Shown: in pieces, positions 35,001-49,200 of the stretch | Numbering within the stretch: position 1 is the stretch's first letter | Layout of the letters: the number at the start of each line of letters is the position of its first letter | DNA from: Apostichopus japonicus | Lineage: Eukaryota > Echinodermata > Holothuroidea > Aspidochirotida > Stichopodidae | DNA length: 64,000 bases | Direction of reading: 5' to 3' | Assembly: GCF_037975245.1 (NCBI RefSeq) | Contig: NC_092567.1 | Location: forward strand, 16,115,876 to 16,179,875 | Translations under genes and position numbers: made by a program | The notes under the pieces: model-generated | Database searches by the model: none | The model's input: only the letters and a program-made list of their open reading frames with translations | What the model was told of the DNA's origin: nothing

Positions 35001-38000
35001 AACACATCTTGAACACTTTTTTTTAAATCTATTAGTATATATGCCTTCAAATTGCATGTATGTATGTATCTTAGATCCTCCTGCAAGCATTAACTCGCGA
35101 AGAAGCCATAATTGGCTTATCAAAGCGGCAAGCTGACCGCAGTCAGTCTCTTAGATTCATATTTAATGTCCATGATTATGAAATTGTCCATTGTCTACAA
35201 CTCTGTAAATGGACCACATACATTAATCTTGGAGTGACTTGAACCGGGGACCTTATGATTGGAAGGCACAGGCGTAACCCGGCGTGCTAACACCGGCATA
35301 TCGTTTTCTCTTTACAGGATTTTACCAAAGTCCAACATTTGGCCTTACATGCCTTCCATGGAACAGAGAATGAAACCATACAGGCAGAGAGTTGTTACCA
35401 ACTAGCTAGAGCACTGCATGTGCAGGTAAAGTAAAACAAAATGAAAGAATTTATTAAAAAATCTCTTTTTCGTTAGCTCTATAATATTCCTTCATGCTTC
35501 TGTGTGCAATATATCAATAAAATAGTACAAGCAGAGCTTTCCTTGTGGTGTGTATCTAACTAGATCTGGTGGTTATAATATCAGTCACTAAACATCTCTA
35601 TTTGAAAATCGGCTGGTTTCAGGCTTTCATCTTAAATACACCACAAAGAAAATGTATGTATCTTAATCTTTGGCTGAGAAATTATGTATATGAAGTCTTG
35701 AATGTCCTCACTTATTAGAGTTCATGCGATATTGATATATAAATGATAAAATAGTTGGATTGAAATTTTTCCTTTTGGTTAATAAAGCATGCTCCTTTCT
35801 CAGATGGCTACCTCTTGTATCTCTTGTATCTTGATACCTTCTATTTTAATTTGATCTGACATTAAGTTGGGGGACCAAATCTAGGAAACAATCAGTTAAC
35901 GATTGTGTACAATACTTTCATCGGTGATACTGGACAGTTTTAGAGTCTGGTTTCTTTGCCAGATACGAAAGCAACGTTAGTTTTAGGTTTGATAAGTTTC
36001 CTGGATTCAGCCTACAAAGTCTATAGCTTGCTAGTTATTTGCTGCTTGTACTAATTATTTCTTTTAATTTTGTAACCTTACAGGAGGACTACGATCAAGC
36101 TTTCCAGTATTATTACCAAAGCACACAATTTGCCTCTCCTACTTTCGTCCTGGCTCACTTTGGTTTGGGTCAAATGTACATACACAGAAGGGACACCGAA
36201 AATGTAAGCCAATAATTTAACTGCATTCATAATAAATGTTGCCATATTATTAGTTTTAGTCATCAGTATCGTAGTAATTCAATGAAATTTATATATGTTA
36301 ATTTAGATGTTGTTTGCATGTTTTGTCTACATCTGGAATAGGCTGTATGGCTAGAAACTTGACAAAAGTGTTGAGGCCTCTGATTGGTTCAAGAATGCTC
36401 TTCAGATATTAATGTATTTTATATATATATGTTAATTTAATGTGCCTTTTTTGCCACAATCTCCTGTTATTTAAAACAGCACTGTTAAGATTATCTGGTT
36501 TTGCTGTCTTTTGTTTTTTTTAAGTAATCATTAATGCCATCAAGATTTTACTGGATTCTGTTCGTCTTCTACATATTGGCATTTCTTACATTGAGAATTG
36601 TTTTTATATATGTGTTAATTTCTATCACTCACTCTGTGCAAAATACATAAAATCCATAATTACACAAATTACATCACTTGTAAAATCACATATATATTCG
36701 TGTTTTCATTAAAAAAGGTCCTTTATATATTCTTTTAGGCCAGCCAATGTTTTGAGAAGGTGCTCAAGGTACAGCCAAATAACTATGAGACGATGAAGAT
36801 CTTGAGCTCCCTCTATGCCGAGTCTAAAGACGACGCCAAGCAAGAGTTGGCCAAGGACTACCTGCAGAAGGTGGTGGAACAGTTCCCTGATGACGTCGAA
36901 GCTTGGATCGAGCTGGCCCAGATATTAGAAGGATTCGATGTGCAGGTACAGAATGAATTATTTCTCAAAAATGTGTAAATTGTATGTGTTATTTTGCAGT
37001 AAACTCTTGTTCAAATTTCATGGCAAGAGCATATTTTCAGGGCAAAGAACAGCCGAAGAGAATTTTTGGAAACTAAATTTTATAGCTGTGTTTCCCATCG
37101 GAGTATAAAATAAGAAACAGTTTGCTTACTAGGAATATATTGAAGAAGCTCGCTTTGAAGATTATTACAGCAAATTCTATAAACATTATCGGTGTTCTAT
37201 CTTTCCACCGACTAGCTGTCAATTTTGCCTGTTGACACACTACATGAGTTTTCATCATATTTGACTCCCACTGTCACTTTGGGGCTATCTAGTAATCCTG
37301 AAAAACTATCCCAAAACCACTTATTGGTTGTTTAATTTTCATTTTTCTTACAAAATTGCTTTTTCTACTGCTCAGCAGAGATTCAGCCATTCATCAATGT
37401 AGCCCTTTAATACCACAATCCTGCAACTTGTACCGTTTTTTTCCTCATAAATATTCATTTTCATTCATATATTTATGTAACTCTACGTATCTCTGTAGGG
37501 AACGCTTGCAGCATATGGTACAGCTACCAGGATCCTGAGAGAGAAAGTGGAGGCGGATGTCCCACCGGAAATATTAAACAATGTTGGCGCTTTACATTAC
37601 AGGCTGGGAAACATGAAAGAAGCTCAGGTAAGATGCTGATACCTTGAGGAATGATGTTACCAGGACCGTACACGAGCATGGTGTTCAGTGTGTATGATGA
37701 AGGTTTTGAAGCAGGGGTTCCCTAACTGGGGTGCATGAACTCCCAGGAGGTGTGTGAGTCCATCCCAGGGGATTCGTGAGACGTTTCTAAAAGTCAACAC
37801 TAAAGTACTTTATGTTGAACTAAAATCTGATATATCATATAATTTAGTGATGTACAGAAGTCGTACCTATTGACAAACTCTTTTCGGGTTCCATACACAT
37901 ATGTTGCCATAGTAATACCGTACCGTGCATGTGATAAATAACTGAATTATGAAACAGACACAAGCCGCATGACTTTGGTGAAGTTGGTGTACGCATGACA

Positions 38001-41000
38001 GTACATCGTGAAGATAAATAAGAGCTGATCTGATCTTGAAGTTTCCAAAAAATATTTGTTCATAGCTTTTTTTTTTTCATAACAAAATTACACTATTTAC
38101 TTGATCTTTAACAAATAATGACTCATATCGAGTCTCGAAAAGTTGGGGGTTTGTGGACAACTCTGACATCAACAGGACTTGGACTTAGGTGGGGGGGGGG
38201 GGGATAACGTTAGGGAAACTATGCTATAAAGGCTGTCCGACACTCAGAGCAACACTAATTCTATTTTTACCTTGCTGTCTGTCCATCGTACTGTACAGTA
38301 TTGGTTGGAAATCAGAACGATGCAATGAACGATTTAACTCAAAAGTTTTGTTTTCCTAATCACCTCTTCAAAGATTGATTTTACCTCTTTTGGGATTCAG
38401 AGTAGTGAAAGAGGTGTATCATATTGTTCATTATATTTAAGGAGATGGTACAGTTAAACATTAGTAACTTGTGATGGAAATCAGTAATGGAGAGATTGAT
38501 TTTAAAAAACCAAGCCAGAATCTAAGGAACGGTACTTATTGTTCATGTTTAATATTTAATCTTTAATTTTGTTGCAAATTTATTTATTCCAATCCTCCTC
38601 CTTTAGAGCATGTTGTTCACTTTTCTTTGTTTGTTTAGAAATATTATGAAGCCTCATTGGAAAGGTCAAAGACAGAAGCTGAGCACGATGAAACCTACTA
38701 CAATGCCATAGCAGTGACAACATCTTACAATCTAGCAAGACTCTGTGAAGCTAGGTTCATGTATGACAAGGCTGAAAAGTTCTACAAAGACATCCTCAAG
38801 GATCATCCAAATTATGTAGATTGTAAGTTGTGGCCAGTTTCAAAACAGTTTGAAGGTTTAATGCAACCTAGCCATAGTCTGTCAAGCTAAATTCTGGTGT
38901 GTAAAAGTAAGTTGGCCTGACATTTCTATCGTAGCAGGATCTTCTTCAAAGGCTAAATGACAAGTAACAGTAACAGAAGGGACAAAACACGCACAGAATA
39001 CAGACAGATTAATAAGCATGGTGAACACAAAGAGATAGATGAAAGGGGATTAGTAGACAATGGATGGAGAGCAGAAAGAAAGAAACCAGCAGGGGAAGAG
39101 GAGAGGTAGGAGATAAACAGTGGAGGGACAAAGAGAGGATTAAGGCTAAATTCTTGCTTGAAAAAAAACATGTTTTTAAGGAAATAAGAAATCTGATAAT
39201 GTAGATTTGTATGTTACAGCTAGTTACAACATTGTTAGCTGCCTTTTATGTGTCTGAGCCAGATTCGTGGAGTAAGTTTGTTGAACAAACCATAAATCAC
39301 TCCCTGTCTAAAAACAAAATCTAGGGTGATTCATATTGTGTAAGTTCCAATGGATAACTCCAAATGATTAGCAAGCCAAGATTTATCATGTGGTCGATGC
39401 TTGTTTAATTATGTGACTTTTCTATAAGTTTGTTCCGTTTGTTTATTAATCTTCCAATGTTCTGCAAACTACCTAAACTTTCATAAGCAATGCAACAAAG
39501 GTATGGTCAAATACCATCCAAGTAATGCAGATTGTAAGCTTAGTTTTGTTTCAGCAGTGTTGACTGTAAACAGCACAGGAACCCTCTGTGAATGTATGCT
39601 CATATTTGAACAAAGCTTGAAAACTCTACAACATGTTTTTTCAAGTTACATTCTTATTTGCTTGTACTGAAATCTCAGCGATGATATTTTAAAGAGCCCT
39701 TCCATCAGCTAAATTTGCTAAGATACAGTAAAGGACCCTCTGAATGGTATAGCTTCCACACTGCTTACTGTATTTTTCCATCTAGTCAAGCTTCATAGAG
39801 ACAGGTTGGTACAGGTATGATTATAAAAAAAGTCGCTTTCTATATCAGCTTGCATTTGTCTATCAAAAGACAGAACTTTACCGAAAAATATCCTAGCAAA
39901 TTGTCTGCATATTTTTATGGTAAAAAGGTATTGTTCCATAAATTTCATGCAACTGTAGCATTTATGGATTATTGAAAGCTTTAGTTGTGACAATGCTGTA
40001 GAGAATGTGGACAACACTAGGATGAAATATGACAATAATGAATAAACCAGATTAATATCAATTTGATGAACTAAGAGGAGATATAAAGTTTGCCATTTCT
40101 CATAAATCCAGTGTACTGTTGCTACTATTTCTGAAAATTAGTTTCATTTATTCGCTTCTTTCACCTTCACCCAGGCTATCTCAGAATCGGTTGTATGGCC
40201 AGAGACAGAGGCCAAATTTATGAAGCCTCTGATTGGTTCAAAGATGCTCTTCAGATCAACCAGGTGAGTTTGGAAATGGCAAACAATGTTGAAAATACCA
40301 GGATTGTGGTTTTATATGCCAGTGTTGTCTTATATGTTAGCCGTAATAACATTGTAAATGTGGACTTACATGTTTAGTCGTAATACCATTGTAAACCTTA
40401 TATGCCAGTGTTGTCTTACATGTTAGCCGTAATACCATTGTAAACCTTGCATGCCAGTGTGGTCATACATATTAGACTTAATACCATTGTGGTCTCATAT
40501 GCTAGTGTGGTCATACATATTAGTTGTAATACCATTGTGGTCTTATATGCCAGTGTTGTCATACATGTTAGTTGTTATACCATTGTGGTCTTATATGCCA
40601 TTGTGGACTTACATGTTTAGTCGTAATACCATTGTGGTATTATGTGTCAGTGTGGACTTACAATGTTTAGTCGTAATACCATTGTGGTCTTATATGAGAA
40701 TGTGGTCATACATGTTAGTCTAAATACCATTGTGGCCTTATATGCCATTGTGGTCTTCAATGTTACTTGTAATACCATTGTAACTTTATATGCCAGTGTG
40801 GTCTTCAATGTTAGCCGTAATACCATTATAAACCTTATATGCCAGTGTGGTCTTCAATGTTACTTGTAATACCATTTTGGTCTCATGCCATTGTGGTCTT
40901 ACGTTACAAAATTTCCTCATGCCAAAGAAGTCCTGTCCTGTAACGCCAGACTATTTTTGTTCTATCCATCAGGATCATCCCGATGCATGGAGCTTGATCG

Positions 41001-43245
41001 GAAACCTTCATCTGGCCAAACAGGAGTGGGGTCCAGGGCAGAAGAAGTTTGAGAGGATCCTGAAGCAGCCGACTACCCAGAATGATGCCTACTCTCTGCT
41101 GGCCCTGGGAAATGTCTGGTTGCAAACTCTTTATCAGCCGACCAGAGACAAAGAAAAGGTATCCTGCATCAAACGCTGCGGATAATTCAAAGGAATATTA
41201 AATAATACTTGCTTTGTAATATGATACATTTGACCTTAACCGTCAGGGCAGATTAGCCTGATGATTGTTTTCCCCTTTTGCTGTAATCGGTGAATACATT
41301 TTGGAGATCATAAATTATAAACAAAGTAATAGATAAAGAAAGGCTTTATGAGTCCGAACATTACCGGCTCTGTGATGCCATTTTAGACTTTCTAAAGTCT
41401 TTAAAGTTGCGTACCAGTACTGTTTACTCATTAGCACATGTTTATTGTTTACTTTTTTTTGTACATGTGAAAAATATTCTGATCAAAATGGAACCACCAC
41501 AAACTTAAAAACAAATAACAGATAACAAAATAACTACAAAGTTTTCTGTTATTTGATAATGGAGTAGCACATGTATCAGTGTATGATATTTTTATGTTCA
41601 TTGACAGGAAAAACGACACCAGGATCGTGCCTTGGCCATGTACAGACAGGTGTTACGTAATGATAACCGAAACCTCTATGCTGCCAATGGTATTGGAGCC
41701 ATTCTGGCAATGAAGGGTTACATCAGGGAGGCGAGGGATGTTTTCTCCCAGGTAAGTAGTCGAATCTGAGTACTCATGTTGTCTTGGATCATTAAATCAA
41801 GATTAAGTTTATTTTTCAAGTTGATTTTTTTCCACTTTCCATATATATATACAGGTGACAATCGCCTACAGTGGAATTATGACCTTCCATATCGGTTTCG
41901 AACCTCTGGACATACAATCAGCGTCCATAGCCTAGTGGTTAGGTTGTCCGCGTGCAGAGCGGAAGGCTCGGGTTTGAATCCCGGTGGAGGCTGGAAGTTT
42001 TTTCACTGTTCTTAATTTTCCACCTCATTACGATTTTCAATGATAATTCCAAAAATGTACACCAGTACTCTGTATTTGGGTTTGACTACGTATAGTTCTA
42101 CAATATGGTTGACATAGAGTGTTTATAACGAGAGTTAAAAGGTATGATATTCTGAGTTACTACAGTAGAAATTATTAAAAGCGTCTGGGAGTGTACCTTT
42201 GTGAAATTTATATAAACATCCACTCCTGCAGTTTGTCTTGATGTTTGATTATTGATTATAGGTTACTGTGCAGACATGAAAGTTTTGTTATAAATTTCTG
42301 AAATTACAGCAAGAAACACTCTTATTATAATAATAATAATAAAATAGTACTTATATAGCACGTTCATCAGCAACACTGCTCGAAGTGCTTCACAGGATAT
42401 GAAACAATTAATATACAGGGAACATTTAAAATACAGGTAACAATCAAAAGGAAATAGTACAAAAATATCGCCTAAAAGGTAAATACCATAAAACTATGTT
42501 TTATCTGGTCACTTACAAGACAAGAATTGCTTTGAAGACTTATTTTGTTGGACAAAATTACTGCAAGAAATTAGATAGACCTCTGAAAAATTTATTTTTT
42601 ATGTCCAGTAAGTTTATATACTAAAGCTGTTACTTTTCCAACTCAAACAGGTAACTTCTTTTCTGGGTGGTAGATCTGTGCAGTTCTGTACTAAGGTTGG
42701 ATCACACATATTAGACTTGTCTATCTCACAGATAGTTTGAGGAACACTGTGTATTTAACACAAGTGTATACCTCCCAGTTGCTGGAGCACTGTGTAGTAA
42801 ACACAAATGTATACCTCCCAGTTGCTGTATATCATAGACTGGTATTGGTGTGATTGTACCACCTTTGTGGAAGAATTATCATAGCAGGATCATAGAATTT
42901 ATAATATTTATTTATGACAATCTCAAGACTGGCGGGTGTGGCCCAGTGTTGTTGTTTATCAGTTTGTGACAGTAGCCCATTTTGTGTTTGTGCAGGTCCG
43001 TGAGGCTACAGCTGACATGAAGGATGTCTGGTTGAACCTGGCTCATATCTATGTGGAACAGAAGCAGTACATCAGCGCTATTCAGATGGTGAGTGTCGTC
43101 GTGACTCGTTCACGACATGGCAGACTTATGCTGTGATGTTTTTAGCAGGGTTGTAGGTTGTAGCTAGGATTTTGCAGGTGGCGGTTGAATTTTCTGGAGT
43201 GGCGGTTGCCTGCGAATTCCGCGTCCTGTGGGAGGGGTATAAGGG

Positions 43246-43286
<41 letters not shown>

Positions 43287-46200
43287 TTATACATTTGAGT
43301 GGGAGTGATTTCATTTCGTGACACTATTTACTGAATTTTGTACCGGTCGATCAGAAGCGTGAGTGTCTGTCAGTGTTAGAACTTTTTACTTGGAGTACTG
43401 GTCGGCAAAAGCTAGTGCTGGCCAAGTCCGACCGGCGCCGACCCGCGTAGCTACAACACTGGTATTTAGGCATTGCACAATCAATGAACGTTATGGTTTG
43501 TAAACGTTGGCCAGTTGGCTTAGAAGTCAAAGGATTCCTAGGAAACGGTAACATCTATTTTAAGTGATAGCTTACTATAGCCTTAATGTCATTGCCTTTC
43601 ATAACCATTCCTATCATAGAATAGTAGTCAGCACAATTATTTTCTGATAGTAGTTTTCATGTCAAGCTGAATGACACATACTTTATGTCAGTGTGATAAT
43701 CTATTTCACAGTACTAGTCCATACTGCCGTATCTCACAGTTTGGAGGACACTTAAGATTGTATACCCATGGAATGTTATGATATGGAAGTGATTTAGTGT
43801 TTTACTGGACTCCATGTTGTCACACAGTCAACTAAATAGGTTAGATCTACCCCAGGGCCATGATCGCCTTTATCAACTCCTTTTCCTAATTTTCATATAG
43901 GAGAGCAGAGGAAAATTGTTCTTGTGGTTAGTGTAATTGCTAGCGCATCTGAGCTGAATAGTCTTTTCCAAAAGGGAACAAATTATTTATTTTCATTATT
44001 TGATAAGAATACATAGATGGTTTAGCCTCAAACCCTAGCTAAGAAATGGTAAAACGCTCATTATTCCCTGTCGTTAACTCACAACTGGTTAGGCCATTCT
44101 GTGGCTTGCTGTGTTACAGTAGGTACCTAATAGCTAGTACATAAAACTCCGACTTAAAAGACTTGATATAGTCAAAATTTTAAGCAAAAGCCTTGTTACC
44201 GAAAAAACTAGCACAAAAGTTGCTATTTGTGTATCAATCACTTTTACATGTTACTTAACTTTTCACTTTGTATTAGCCTTTACATTGTTAAGTTCTTTTT
44301 TTTTTTTTTTTTCATTTTGGTAACTCAGTATTTTCAAGTTTTATTCATTGGTTGTTGTTTATACTTTTTAACCATTTGACATTTTCTTCGTCTCAAGTAT
44401 GAAAACTGCATCAAGAAGTTTTACAAGTACCACGATGTAGAGATATTGACATACCTTGGCAGAGCTTACTTCAAGGCTGGTCATTACAAAGATTGTAGAC
44501 AGGTCCTGTTGAAGGTGAGTTAGTCCATTAATCGTGAAGAACCTGTACATATATTTCCTGATGTTTGGAGAACAAAAAGTTATATAGGTGCAAACCCTTA
44601 TTATAGTGTAGTTATAGTACACCCCTTTCCCTTTCAATCTCCCCCACTCCAACCCCAATCCTAAAAAAAATGAATCAAAAGTACTTTATAGTCAAAATGT
44701 GCCCCAGAATGCACCATTTTAATTCTGGGGGATGATTCTCCTAGACGTATGTGGGAGATGGCGACAGACCCTTCCTGGACTCACCTCTGTTTAGCAGCAA
44801 TGTCAACCTCATTTCTCTTTATAAAAAAAAATAAGTGTTGCATATAAATGCTTCATTGTATTGTGGTTATTAATTCAGTTAGTTTGTATTGATTTGTATT
44901 TGACTTTGGCAATTTGTTGCTTTTGTTTACTAAGTTAACAAGCTTGACCAAATGCATGTGACTTTTATGGCTGAAAATCCATCTCTCACTTCCTTCCATA
45001 TTGATGATTCTATCCTTAAATAGTGCAAACAATTATTGGGCAGAAACACTTGAACCGCTCATAGGCCCGCCCCTTCCCTCAATGATCCCTCCAATTCCTA
45101 CCTGTCTCCTTTCACCTCACTCTCAAGGTTGTAAGAACCCTATAAATGTATTACCGATGTCTATGCCAGAAACCTAATATATATACAACAGACAAAGATT
45201 TTCAATTTTAAGAAGCTGTTTAAACTAGATCTTCAAGTTGATTCTGTTAATGATTGCATATGCATTTAAAGTTTTACTACTACTATGCAACATTGACATG
45301 TTTTGCACGTATAACTGTATGAGGAACACTTGTTGCAGTGATGCAGCAATTCCTGTAAGTATATTGAAATTGCTATATGAACAAATCACATTAATGTTGC
45401 AGTTTTGGATGATGAAATTTGTTAACATTACATCGTCATCGATTATTATTCATCCAGGCCCGTCGGGTAGCTCCTCATGACACCTTGGTTCTCTTCAACT
45501 TGGCGGTGGTACTTCAGCGTATCGCCATGCAGGTCCTCAGAGACGAGAAAAGTAATTTGAAGACAGTCACCAGTGCTGTCGAGGAATTGAAAACGGCCCA
45601 GAAATATTTTAATTACCTCAGCAAATCTGGTGATAGAATGAGGTTTGATTTAAACCAAGCGGCAGTGGAAGCAAGGTGAATATGTGTACAGTAACACACA
45701 AGTAGTGTTGATACGATAATCGTTTTCAATATCGGTATCGGCCGATATTTGCAATATCGGCCGCATATCGGTATCGGTAAAATTTTGCCTAATTGCCGAT
45801 AACAGCAAACCGATATTGAACTATTTTTTTCACAGCAGAGCTACTTATTTATACTTGCAATGATTTGTTAATCTGCCCAAGACGATCCATTTCTTTAGCG
45901 TCAGTTAAACTCAGATTCATTTTCGATTAATATCCATGGATACCTGACCCTCCTAAACCTATAAAACACGTCTACGGCGCGCGAATATAACCAATGGCCT
46001 TCGTGAACCTTGGCCTACACATAGCATTAGTGCAGCATGTATACACTGTACTGTACTAACCATTCATTTTCTCAAAGGCCTCCGTGAAAACCTTGAACAT
46101 GATGCATAACTGCACTTTTAATTTTCCGCGAACACACTGCCGATTTGCCGCCGGTGTTCGCCCAGCGAACACGCCGAGCACGCGAGCATAAAGGCGTAGT

Positions 46201-49200
46201 GTCCAGGGGCCCGCATTAGGGCCTTGGTGGGGTCATGGGGTAGAACCCCTTGTTGGGATCCTGGGGGATAAAGCCCCGAAAAATTGGCTTTTTTTTGCGT
46301 GTCTGGCGATAAAAAAAAAATCGCAGTTGAGTATGCAAAATAATTTTTTTATTTAAATTGTCACGAAACAGATGAAAATTTTAAAATGACAAGTTAGAGT
46401 AGCTATATTATGTTATAAAATGAAAAGAGATTTAATCTGTCTTTCAATCTTTAAAAAGTGCAACTTACAAAACTTCCGATATTATGAAACAAACAACGTT
46501 CAGCAATGCCCTGTCTCTAGACTGCCTAACAATGAAAAGCGTGCACAATGCGTACATTTTTACCGTAAAACTGCGGTGTTCAACCCTATACCCAACTACC
46601 GCCGTACATGTGCTGCGAATTTTCCCAGGTACCTTCCCAAACACACTGTAAGCTCATCCCCTGTATCACACCTGTTTGTTAACATTTTTTGGCAAGTTGC
46701 CAGGGAACTTTTCAGTTACGTGAGATCCGTAACCGCCGAGGTGGTTAGGCTATTTGCTATACAATTAACTATGGTAGGATATTATTTTTTCCGTATTTTT
46801 GGAAATTCTAGAAAATACTTTCTTTTTTCCCCCGCTTAAAAACAGATGTGGTCTTACGGTATATTCATAAATGGATGCACTAGAGCCTTGTTTACATGAC
46901 ATTAGTTGCATTTAGTACGATATGCCAGTTTTGCGTGAATTTTTCGAAAGTGTTTTGCTCGATCTTTCGTAATATTTGAAAGGTGTACCACCTTACTTTC
47001 CGTACACAATTGGTCATTTCTCTACTGATTTTCAGTTTTTTTCTTCTCTATACGGTCAAGTGAATAAGTTGTACATTGAGTATAAACTCAATAAATTATC
47101 ATTTTTACATTGTGATCGACAGTTCGTAACCTAATTAAGATGCAATTTTGCAAGCATACGTTAACACTATAGCTACTTGTAAGTCTTTACGATGTTAAGG
47201 CTCACATTTACTGCGTCCATTTTATTATCGCGTGCAGCGCTGCAGTGAAAAAGATTCTGGTTGGATTTCAATTATAATTCTCTTTTTCAAAATCAGGAAA
47301 AAAGTCATTCTTTTCAACTTAGGACAAAAGGAAAACAAAACACCATATTTTGTTGTTTACTTGAAGATTTATTTGTGAATGCATGCATGACTAAAGTACG
47401 ATTTTGCCTTCATTTTGTCTGTTAAAAAATATAGGTATCGTATCGGTATCGGACCGATATTGGGATGATAATATCGGATATCGGCCAAAACCGATATTGG
47501 TGATATCGGCGCAACACTACACACAAGCATTAAAATAGGGTCTTTTGCGTTTTATTCATTTGAGTAACTGAATCTGGTGGAAGAAACTCTTTTTTGCTTC
47601 CAACCAACAAGCATTGGAGGCCAAGTTTTGTTTACAGTAATATTAGCCAACAATAATAGTTCTTCTCTCTGTATGCTTTCTAAGTAAATTTGATGGTAGA
47701 ATGTTCTTTGCTTCAAGCCAAACAGGTGGAAGTAAGTTCGTATTAATGTTTGCAGTAACACCTGCTCTACATGACACAATGCAATTATTTTAACAGCTGT
47801 CCTGACAATTGTTATCTATTAAAAGTTTAGTGACATGTGCAAATAAAAGAAGTTTGTGTGCAATGTGTAGATTGTGTGCACAACACCCTAAGTATTATGC
47901 AGGCAGTGCATACCATATGGAAAGGCCGTGCATACCAATGTATTGTGTTTAATGATCTAATGAAAATTAAGTACTGAGACAAAGAAAAGACCGTCTCCGA
48001 TGCACTCTCTAAACATGTTATTCTTGGAACCTCACAGGTCTCTTTAAACCTTTTCCAAGATATAAAAACAATATTATTGCTAAGATTTTCTCCCTGTCTT
48101 CATTGTTCCCCAGACACTGCAATGATTTGGGCAATCAAAGAGAGTGTGTGATTGCTATGAAACTAACTTGATATTGTGTCTGTAACATTACGGTTCTTCA
48201 GACACTTCAATGATTTTTACAGTCAATCATTACACGGAGTGTTAGCTCAGTGGTTAACGCCGGTGCCTTTCAATCATATGGTCCCCTGTTCGAGTCACTT
48301 CCAGATTAATGTATGTCATCCAGTTACAGAGTTGTTCACAATTAACAATTCATAATCATGGACGTTAAATATGAATGTAAGAGACTGACTTCGGTCAGCT
48401 TGCGGCTTTGATAAGCCAATGAGGCTTTCTGGCGAGTTCCTACTTGCAGGAGGATAAAAAATACACACATACACACATAAGTGTGTGATTGCCTAGAAAC
48501 TGACTTGCTATGGTTTCTGTAACATTACTGTTCTTCAGACAATGCAATGACTTGTACAGTCAAGCCCAGTATGTGATTCAAAGGGCGAGAGCACAAGATG
48601 AGGAGGAGAAGGCCCTTCGAGAGAAATCCCTGATGGAGAGAGAGAAACTAAGGAAACAGCTGGAAGAGGAAGTGGTATGATACGAAATTCAAAACTTGTT
48701 TATTGATCTTAGTAGTAGTAGTAGTAAGTTGAGTCTCATCTATTCGACATGCTTAGTGATTAACCTCCACCTCGTATCACGATCTTGCTCAAGGTTTATC
48801 GCTTCCTCAAAATTGTTAATGTTAACATCCTTAAATTGTGACTTTACTTTTCCATGCAAGGTAGTCACAGGCCTTCTACTGGTTTAGCAGTTTGGAATCC
48901 AAATTTTGATCTCAAATCACTGCGGTTGAACTCAATTCTGTAATTTCATTGGTCCGGCCACAAGAAACAAAGCTGGCTTTCTTTTTTCCCGACTCATAAT
49001 TTCTGAACAAAAGTGTGCTTTCATATCAGTCAATTCACAGATCTTTCAGATCAAATTGAGAATCATATTCAAAGAAACTCAAAGAGAAAAGCAAAATGAG
49101 TTTGAGGTTTGACTTTGTAATGTCATTGGTTAATTCATAGGCAAAGAAGAGAGAAGCGAGTGAGAAGAAGAGCAAAGAGTTGATTGAAAGAAGAGCACAG

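Noticed and set aside
41921-41992. Functional tRNA-Cys gene call at high confidence
   Set aside because: The G-G mismatch in the acceptor stem and the intronic, repeat-rich setting favour a tRNA-derived repeat; kept only as a tRNA-like feature.
46420-46839. 139-codon frame considered as a transposase
   Set aside because: No catalytic or dimerisation motif of hAT transposases is visible, and it is too short. It is inside a non-autonomous element.
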